A program made the translations under genes and the position numbers. DNA of 11,100 nucleotides from CAZPWQ01 sp964590495 (lineage in GTDB: Bacteria; Bacteroidota; Rhodothermia; Balneolales; Balneolaceae). Every line of letters begins with the position of its first letter. Position 1 is the first letter of the stretch. The notes below the pieces were generated by a model. That model saw only the letters and a list, made by a program, of their open reading frames with translations. It did not search any database and was not told where the DNA came from. The stretch spans positions 1 through 11,100 of the forward strand of contig CAZPWQ010000116.1 of assembly GCA_964590495.1 (NCBI GenBank), read 5' to 3'. Positions 6,910-11,100 of the stretch are shown here, in pieces.

Positions 6910-7095
6910 AATGGTTACTGTTATCAAATGCAACAAAATTATTTTAAGAAGCTATGAACAGTAATATCTTGTTTGAGTTGGATGGGATAGGTTATCTATT
7001 TTGTTTATAAAATATTGCTTCTCAATTCATCGTCGATTGCACACCCAAAAACCTGTTGACTTATTTCATTAATCTAATTCTTGATAAAAAGTGCC

Positions 7096-7223
7096 TTATA
7101 ACACCGCGCTTTAAGGGGCCGCACCTCGCCTATCCTCTGTCACTTTCTGGCTTTTTAGCTCTTCGTTCATTATTTATCAACTTAACATTTTTTCGAGTGC
7201 ACCTTATGCGCAGGCCGTTATAG
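7096..7223 (+). other. Integron attC-like recombination site (long type)
   Basis: TTATAAC (7096-7102) pairs with GTTATAG (7217-7223): R'' and R', six Watson-Crick pairs plus a wobble. Inside come unpaired spacers ACC and AGGCC. Next is an L stem, GCGCTTTAAGG (7106-7116) against CCTTATGCGC (7203-7212), with one extra base on the 5' side and TAAGG/CCTTA and GCGC/GCGC paired. Imperfect pairing continues further (GCAC/GTGC), enclosing a long variable loop. The 128-bp length and the CCTTA..GCGC..GCC-GTTATA end resemble the long Vibrio-type repeats. The G^TT cleavage point would lie between 7217 and 7218. The hydrolase gene starts 28 bases after it, as in a cassette. Confidence 0.7.
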
Positions 7224-8140
7224 CATTCATAAAAAAACAGCACAATGAAAAAACTGATATTTACAACATTCGCTATTTTTATTTGTATCCAAGCTTATGC
7301 CCAAGAAGGAAATTATGCAGAGGTTAATGACGTAACCATTTATTATGAAATACATGGGGAGGGTGAGCCGTTGGTATTACTCCACGGCTTCACCATGAGT
7401 CATGAAATGTGGGATGACTGGATTGAAGACCTGTCCAAAAATTATAAACTTATTCTTGCAGATCTTCGGGGACATGGTCGTTCTACAAACCCTTCCAGTC
7501 ATTTTACCCACAGGGAATCGGCCCGGGATATATTTGGTTTAATGGATGAGCTCCAGATAGAGAGTTTTAAAGCTATAGGCTTTAGCTCTGGAGCTATGAC
7601 GCTTACGCATATGGCTACCATGGACTCGACCAGAATTGAGGCGATGGTTTTGATGGGGTCCACCTCTCATTTTCCGGAATCCGCCAGGAATCAGCAAAGT
7701 ACGGCCAAATTTGAAACACTGAATGAAGAATGGTTGAACATGATGAAAGCATGGCAACCCCGTGGGGAAACGCAAATCAGGTCTCTTTTGGCTCAATTCA
7801 GAAACTTCGCTGATACTTATGATGATATGAACTTCACGCCTCCATATTTGTCAACTATAAAAACTCCTACATTACTTATTCACGGGGACAGGGATGAACA
7901 TTTCCCCGTTGACATACCTGTTACTTCCTATAAATCTATACCCAACAGCTACTTGTGGATTGTCCCGAATTTTGAACACAACCCAATTACCAATGATTCA
8001 ATTTGGGGCAGTGCTTTTTTAAGTGTTATCAATCAATTTTTTTCAGGGCATTGGAGCGAATGAGAACTGCCTGTAACAAACATTTCCTGCTGACCAGATG
8101 CACTTTTATACGTTTGCCTGGCAGCAGAAATGCCAAGTCG
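7218..8140 (+). mobile_element. Putative integron gene cassette carrying a secreted alpha/beta hydrolase
   Basis: The boundaries are inferred from the G^TT point of the upstream attC-like site (7217/7218) and the equivalent point of the downstream one (8140/8141). The 923-bp unit has one gene, a 27-base leader, and an attC starting seven bases after the stop codon, which is the standard compact cassette plan. No integrase gene or attI is in the window. Confidence 0.6.
7245..8063 (+). CDS. Secreted alpha/beta-hydrolase
   Basis: The 272-residue protein has a clear signal peptide (MKKLIFTTFAIFICIQAYA, cleavage likely before Q20) and so acts in the periplasm or outside. The mature part is an alpha/beta-hydrolase fold: oxyanion-hole HGFT (47-50), DLRGHGRS (73-80), nucleophile Ser114 in GFSSG, acid D215/D217 in HGDRD, and His245 in NFEHN. 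The triad is complete. It belongs to the wide esterase/C-C hydrolase/peroxidase-like group, and the substrate cannot be told. It fills the space between two attC-like sites almost exactly, so it is probably cassette-borne. No Shine-Dalgarno sequence is present before ATG 7245, and a promoter could lie in the previous cassette or array. The gene is intact, suggesting it is functional or recently acquired. Confidence 0.88.
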   Translation: MKKLIFTTFAIFICIQAYAQEGNYAEVNDVTIYYEIHGEGEPLVLLHGFTMSHEMWDDWIEDLSKNYKLILADLRGHGRSTNPSSHFTHRESARDIFGLMDELQIESFKAIGFSSGAMTLTHMATMDSTRIEAMVLMGSTSHFPESARNQQSTAKFETLNEEWLNMMKAWQPRGETQIRSLLAQFRNFADTYDDMNFTPPYLSTIKTPTLLIHGDRDEHFPVDIPVTSYKSIPNSYLWIVPNFEHNPITNDSIWGSAFLSVINQFFSGHWSE

Positions 8141-8146
8141 CTATAG
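8071..8146 (+). other. Second attC-like site, R' box mutated
   Basis: CTGTAAC (8071-8077) is R''. The L stem is CATTT-C-CTGCTG-A-CCAG (8081-8097) against CTGG-CAGCAG-AAATG (8118-8132). All positions pair except two bases, C and A, that bulge only from the 5' arm, which is the pattern of extrahelical bases in attC. The R' candidate is GCTATAG (8140-8146). It equals the upstream site's GTTATAG except for T to C at the second position, which would hurt the G^TT crossover. Length 76 bp. Confidence 0.55.
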
Positions 8147-8358
8147 TACTCCTTTCTTAATAGCCTTAATTTCTTATCCCTTTCCGAATCACTTTCTTAT
8201 ATTTCGTCAGCTTGGACAGAACGACTTAGAGTTGATGGATGCTCTATTACCGAGGCGATTAAAAGCGAAAGATTATCCAAAAAACCATATCAATTTTTTT
8301 AAAAAATACTGTCAATAAATACCGGCACATAATTCTGTATGGATTTTGCGCAGCCATT
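8147..8358 (+). other. Region between the cassette end and the LuxR-type gene
   Basis: There is no confident independent gene. A 62-codon frame (8130-8318) starts inside the attC stem and is unlikely as such. Its distal part, from ATG 8235, would join the LuxR frame if one T were removed from the T7A6 run at 8294-8306. The LuxR frame itself is open from 8263 and encodes the missing half of the first membrane helix. Confidence 0.35.
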
Positions 8359-8769
8359 TTGGTTTTTGTACTGAAATGGCTGCAGTGGAAATACCTAATT
8401 ATTGATAGTTCGCTGGACATTTATATCGGGCTCATTGCATTATTCTTTACCATTTTAGGTGTATGGGTGGCTACACGTCTGGTAAAACCCAAAGTCCAGA
8501 AAGTAGTTATGGAAAAGGAAGTTCATGTAGCCGAAGCCGAAGACTTTACAATTAATAAAACCAAGCTGAAAGAGCTCAACTTGAGCGACCGGGAATACGA
8601 GGTATTACAATTTTTGGCAAAGGGTTACAGCAATGCTGAGATTGCAGAAAATTTGTTTCTCTCCGTAAGTACAATCAAAACACATGTTTCAAATCTCTTT
8701 GTGAAGATGGACGTAGAAAGCCGGACACAGGCAGTAGTTGAAGCCAAGAGACTGGAAATCATAGAATAA
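8359..8769 (+). CDS. Membrane-anchored LuxR-type (GerE) transcriptional regulator, start uncertain
   Basis: From TTG 8359 the protein has 136 residues. A membrane helix lies at 21-41 (IYIGLIALFFTILGVWVATR), a charged linker at 42-70, and a GerE helix-turn-helix at 73-135 with LSDREYEVLQFLAKGYSNAE and STIKTHVSNLF. No receiver domain is present. The frame is open further upstream and encodes KYRHIILYGFCAAILVF, clearly the rest of an N-terminal membrane helix, so TTG 8359 cuts a helix and is probably not the true start. No ATG/GTG/TTG exists between the in-frame stop at 8260 and 8359; a single T deletion at the T7A6 run would connect to ATG 8235. Two-helix LuxR proteins of this kind commonly precede DUF4199 genes, as here, and probably sense a membrane state. 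Confidence 0.7.
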   Translation: MVFVLKWLQWKYLIIDSSLDIYIGLIALFFTILGVWVATRLVKPKVQKVVMEKEVHVAEAEDFTINKTKLKELNLSDREYEVLQFLAKGYSNAEIAENLFLSVSTIKTHVSNLFVKMDVESRTQAVVEAKRLEIIE

Positions 8770-8779
8770 TTTCTCCGGC

Positions 8780-8825
8780 ACTTTAGTATAAAATCTCACG
8801 GTAAGAGCAATTTTGGTACTAAAGT
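8780..8825. repeat. Hairpin between LuxR and DUF4199 genes
   Basis: ACTTTAGTA (8780-8788) pairs perfectly with TACTAAAGT (8817-8825). After a two-base internal mismatch, AAAAT/ATTTT extends the stem (8790-8794 with 8810-8814). It starts 11 bases after the LuxR stop. Low GC and the lack of a directly following T tract make it a weak terminator; an mRNA-processing site or operator is equally possible. Confidence 0.4.
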
Positions 8826-8890
8826 ATGACCTGATTTTCGCTTTCTTTTTTTAGTTTTGCAGAAAATCCAAAACGAAACAAGAAAAACTG

Positions 8891-9412
8891 ATGAAAAAGC
8901 ATGTATTAATTTTTGGTATGACACCCGGCGTAATCTGGATTGCCATTATGATTTTTGTGATACATCTAATGTCCACAAACCCCGAGCTGGAAACGAACGA
9001 TTTTCTGGGCTTTACGCTCATGATTGTCGTCTTTTCGCTGATTTTCTTTGGTGTAAGAGATTATCGCAACAGAAAACTTGACGGATTTATTACGTTTGGG
9101 AATGCGTTTAAAGCCGGGGCCTTAATGGCTTTGGTAGCTACAGTAGTATATGTCGGCATTTGGCTGTTTTATTACTACCTGTTCGTCCCCGACTTTTTGG
9201 ATACCTATGCTGAATTCGTTTTAAGAAATACCCAATCTTCCGAGCTGGCCTCTGCAAAAGAGTACTTAGATAATATCAGAAATTGGTACAAAAGCCCCAT
9301 AGGTGTGGCTCTCATCACCGCAATAGAAGTACTCCCTATAGGACTTATTGTTGCTCTTGTTAGCTCTCTAATTCTGAAAAAGAAGAACAACAACGAAAAC
9401 AATGAAGTATAA
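8891..9412 (+). CDS. DUF4199-type integral membrane protein
   Basis: The 173-residue protein has four predicted membrane helices at about 5-27, 39-54, 75-98 and 136-162, and a charged tail (LKKKNNNENNEV). The motif FGVRDYRNRKLDG followed by ITFGNAFKAG, between helices 2 and 3, is characteristic of the DUF4199 family of Bacteroidota-like bacteria. The family's function is unknown. It follows the LuxR-type gene by 121 bases on the same strand, an association seen often enough to suggest joint regulation or signalling. ATG 8891 gives the expected MKKHVLIFGM start. Confidence 0.8.
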   Translation: MKKHVLIFGMTPGVIWIAIMIFVIHLMSTNPELETNDFLGFTLMIVVFSLIFFGVRDYRNRKLDGFITFGNAFKAGALMALVATVVYVGIWLFYYYLFVPDFLDTYAEFVLRNTQSSELASAKEYLDNIRNWYKSPIGVALITAIEVLPIGLIVALVSSLILKKKNNNENNEV

Positions 9413-9483
9413 ATGAAACTACTTGCAATTCGTATTTTGCTCGCTCTTTCGGCGTAGGAAAAACCAATAAAACAGGAAATAAT

Positions 9484-9948
9484 ATGGACAAGTCAGAACA
9501 TACAGAATCGAATAAAAAACCGACTCTGCGAATTGTTCGCAAATTCGATGTCGCACCGGAAGTTGTTTTTGATGCATTTACGGAACCGGAGTCAATGCGT
9601 GTCTGGTGGACAGATGATACAACTTTTGACATTGACCTGCGGGTAGGCGGCCGTTGGAAAATCGATCGAGAAGAAGGAGGAGAAACCTACACGATGATCG
9701 GTGAATATCTGGAAATTGAACGACTGCACCGGCTTCGTTTCACAATCGCAATGCCGCAGTTTTCCCCGAACAGTGACACGATTACCATTGATATTACACC
9801 CGATGGAAAAGATGGCTGCGAAGTGGTATTTGTGCAGAGCGGCAAAGACATTGCTACAGAGTTGCGGGAGTTACCGCCGGGAGAGATCTCCGAAAGCGAA
9901 AAAGGCTGGCAGCAAGGTTTCGACCTGATGGAAGCGGCCTGGTCTTAA
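9484..9948 (+). CDS. SRPBCC/AHSA1-domain protein (START-like fold)
   Basis: The 154-residue cytosolic protein has the AHSA1 signatures: RKFDVAPEVVFDAFTEPESM at about 19-38, the WW pair (41-42), DLRVGGRW (51-58), and the C-terminal GWQQGFDLM helix. The helix-grip fold makes a hydrophobic ligand pocket. Bacterial members are mostly uncharacterised; despite the 'activator of Hsp90 ATPase' name, no Hsp90 role is implied. ATG 9484 has a fair Shine-Dalgarno sequence (AGGAAA about seven bases upstream), better than its neighbours. It sits 71 bases after the DUF4199 gene and 65 before the VOC gene, so the four are probably one transcript. AHSA1 and PhnB-like VOC genes are frequent neighbours in small stress or detoxification clusters. 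Confidence 0.85.
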   Translation: MDKSEHTESNKKPTLRIVRKFDVAPEVVFDAFTEPESMRVWWTDDTTFDIDLRVGGRWKIDREEGGETYTMIGEYLEIERLHRLRFTIAMPQFSPNSDTITIDITPDGKDGCEVVFVQSGKDIATELRELPPGEISESEKGWQQGFDLMEAAWS

Positions 9949-10013
9949 TATCGCAAATGCGAACGTACTGAATACTCATCAACACCATCTATACCCATGA
10001 CATATTTCAACTA

Positions 10014-10478
10014 TTGGCAGCCTTTCTGCTCGTATTACTGGCTGTCCAACCAATAAAAGCTCAAGACATGAATTCTAAAATTACAACTTTTTTAATGTTT
10101 GAAGGTGATGCGGAAGAAGCGATCAACTTTTATATGTCGTTGTTCGATGACTCTGAAATTGTAAGCATAACCAAATACGGACCCGATGGTCCGGGAGCCG
10201 AAGGCACCGTGCAGCACGCCGTATTCACCCTCAAGGGACAGCAATATAGGGCATCTGACAGTTACATTGAGCACAAATTTACGTTCACCCCCTCTATATC
10301 GTTGTTTGTACAATGCGATTCGGAAGAAGAGCTTGAAACGCTGTTTGAAAAGCTAAGTAACGACGGCGAAGTGGCAATGCCGCTTGATAACTATGGATTC
10401 AGCACCAAATTCGGCTGGGTGAACGACCGGTTCGGGGTCTCCTGGCAATTGAATTTCGGACCGTTGAATTTTGAGTAA
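10014..10478 (+). CDS. PhnB-like VOC (glyoxalase/bleomycin-resistance fold) protein with apparent signal peptide
   Basis: The core from Met19 (ATG 10068) reads MNSKITTFLMFEGDAEEAIN, then FYMSLFDDSEI, and ends with KFGWVNDRFGVSWQLNF. This is the standard PhnB/3-demethylubiquinone-methyltransferase-like VOC domain of about 135 residues. Ahead of it AAFLLVLLAVQPIKAQD looks like a signal peptide, which is unusual for this family. The only canonical codon for it is TTG 10014, which leaves out the n-region. ATG 9997 is out of frame, but one extra T in the TTT at 10005-10007 would give MTYFQLLAAFLLVLLAVQPI, a complete signal peptide. Either the exported form is real and the start is damaged or misread, or only the cytosolic form from 10068 is made. 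Catalytic activity is not predictable. Confidence 0.75.
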   Translation: MAAFLLVLLAVQPIKAQDMNSKITTFLMFEGDAEEAINFYMSLFDDSEIVSITKYGPDGPGAEGTVQHAVFTLKGQQYRASDSYIEHKFTFTPSISLFVQCDSEEELETLFEKLSNDGEVAMPLDNYGFSTKFGWVNDRFGVSWQLNFGPLNFE

Positions 10479-10520
10479 CCAAACCAGATAAAACTTAGCG
10501 CTGAATGTAGTTTTGATTTT

Positions 10521-10540
10521 CTGATTTACTGATTTACTGA
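10521..10540. repeat. Short tandem repeat, 8-bp unit
   Basis: CTGATTTA occurs twice in a row followed by CTGA (10521-10540), within the 231-bp gap between the VOC and antitoxin genes. It is low in complexity, and no function is seen. Confidence 0.5.
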
Positions 10541-10573
10541 GGGATTGAGTTTCACCGCCTCCCGCCAACAGGT

Positions 10574-10601
10574 CACATTGCTCATTGTTCATTGCACATT
10601 G
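10574..10601. repeat. Short tandem repeat, four 7-bp units ending CATTG
   Basis: CACATTG, CTCATTG, TTCATTG, CACATTG follow one another without gaps. Similar 'caatg' arrays occur between genes in many Bacteroidota-like genomes, probably slippage-generated. The gap also contains the upstream region of the toxin-antitoxin pair. Confidence 0.5.
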
Positions 10602-10709
10602 TTTTTGTACCCACTGCAAATCCAGGCTTACAATTAATCTCAGCTCGTCGTTGTTATTCTGTGTAATGGTTACGATACTACAGATAGAGTTTAATTCAAT
10701 CCTACAGAT

Positions 10710-10898
10710 ATGGAAAAAGCAGTTTTAAAAAAAGAAATCGAAAATATGCTTGACGACCTTCCTGATGATGCCAATTGGGATGATTTGATGTATAAAATTT
10801 ATGTGCGTCAATCTATTGAACAAGGGCTGGAAGATTCAAAGGCTGGCCGAACTGTTTCACACGAAGACATCAAGAAGAAATTCCAGCCGGCTAAATGA
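10710..10898 (+). CDS. RelB/ParD-like antitoxin
   Basis: The 62-residue acidic protein (MEKAVLKKEIENMLDDLPDD onward) has the block NWDDLMYKIYVRQSIEQGLE (about 23-42), typical of small antitoxins next to RelE/ParE toxins, and the C-terminal SHEDIKKKF tail that usually wraps the toxin. Its stop overlaps the toxin start (ATGA, 10895-10898). This guarantees coupled translation and is the usual toxin-antitoxin order. The N-terminal helices presumably provide dimerisation and operator binding. No clear Shine-Dalgarno sequence precedes ATG 10710. Confidence 0.75.
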   Translation: MEKAVLKKEIENMLDDLPDDANWDDLMYKIYVRQSIEQGLEDSKAGRTVSHEDIKKKFQPAK

Positions 10899-11100
10899 GA
10901 ATTATTTGGACAGAGAAAGCCGAAAAACAACTTGACCAAATTTTTGAGTATACAGCTACTGATTCTTCTCTTTATGCTTATCGCACAGTTGGACAAATTA
11001 TTGAGGCAGCTGAAAATCTCCCACCTCACCCTCGAAAAGGTCGCAAGGTTCCAGAATATGAGCGGGAAGATATTCGAGAAGTATTTCATCATCCATATCG
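10895..11100 (+). CDS. ParE/RelE-family toxin, 3' end outside the window
   Basis: ATG 10895 opens a frame that runs to the window edge (68 codons seen of an expected 90-100). It reads MRIIWTEKAEKQLDQIFEYT, later HPRKGRKVPEYEREDIREVF and HHPYR. These are ParE/RelE-superfamily hallmarks: an N-terminal strand, a helical hairpin, then 'GR.VPE...ED.RE' strands. It would act on DNA gyrase (ParE type) or on mRNA at the ribosome (RelE type); the visible part favours ParE. The frame is intact as far as seen, unlike the toxin at the other end of the window. Confidence 0.8.
   Translation, partial: MRIIWTEKAEKQLDQIFEYTATDSSLYAYRTVGQIIEAAENLPPHPRKGRKVPEYEREDIREVFHHPY

Noticed and set aside
6871..6936. 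N-terminal extension of the TetR frame to ATG 6936
   Set aside because: These codons are the operator palindrome; the TetR fold starts after ATG 6870/6852.
6972..7003. TTTG-N21-TATTTTG as a Bacteroidota-type promoter reading towards the cassette
   Set aside because: The spacer is two bases long and the -7 element is one base short of TAnnTTTG; too weak to list as a feature.
9413..9457. Tiny frame MKLLAIRILLALSA after DUF4199
   Set aside because: Fourteen residues with no support beyond a start and stop; possibly a signal-peptide relic but not defensible.
10475..10673. GTAACC at the VOC stop and GGTTAC before the antitoxin, as R''/R' of another attC
   Set aside because: The span is about 199 bp, longer than attC normally is, and no L-stem pairing follows the ends.
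1..11100. CRISPR array, tRNA, rRNA, transposase or integrase
   Set aside because: I saw no spaced direct repeats, cloverleaf, rRNA-like sequence, or recombinase motif on either strand.

Overview
The window (about 40% GC by eye) looks like an accessory stretch of a chromosome from the Bacteroidota/Balneolota side of the bacterial tree. The pointers are a small membrane-anchored LuxR protein beside a DUF4199 membrane protein, short Lys-rich signal peptides ending in A-Q, weak or absent Shine-Dalgarno sequences, and PIN and ParE toxin-antitoxin pairs of the type common in that group. This assignment is an inference, not a match to a known genome.

Layout. Positions 1-494 (minus) hold an intact small antitoxin and a frame-broken PIN toxin. 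Positions 495-998 have no intact gene, only a possible cupin remnant and an inverted repeat. Positions 1005-1805 (plus) encode a soluble class III nucleotidyl cyclase with a double-CxxC N-terminus. Positions 2087-3954 (minus) carry an APH-fold phosphotransferase, a decayed rhodanese, a strong hairpin and an AhpD-like carboxymuconolactone decarboxylase. The last is divergent from a LysR regulator (4106-4990, plus). Positions 5075-6909 (minus) form a compact unit: a TetR repressor and a family-1 (UGT/MGT-like) glycosyltransferase with an ATGA overlap. A perfect 33-bp palindrome sits directly upstream of the TetR start.

The most notable region is 7096-8146. A secreted alpha/beta hydrolase gene is tightly bracketed by two sequences that fold like integron attC sites. 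The upstream one is long, with R-box pair TATAAC/GTTATA, L-box stem and unpaired spacers. The downstream one is short, with an L stem carrying two extrahelical bases on its 5' arm and a mutated R' box. Positions 7218-8140 therefore look like a 923-bp integron gene cassette. No integrase or attI is visible, so it may belong to an array extending outside the window, be a solo integration at a secondary site, or be a cluster of attC sites without an integrase.

Positions 8300-10478 (plus) read like a co-oriented run: membrane-anchored LuxR-type regulator, DUF4199 membrane protein, AHSA1/SRPBCC protein and a PhnB-like VOC protein. The window ends in a second toxin-antitoxin pair (RelB/ParD-like antitoxin and ParE/RelE toxin, the toxin cut by the window edge).

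Several genes (PIN toxin, rhodanese, LuxR, VOC) have a lesion near the start or a frame break that one small indel would repair, mostly in or beside short homopolymers. This is either real gene decay or residual indel error in the assembly, and raw reads should decide before any of them is treated as dead.
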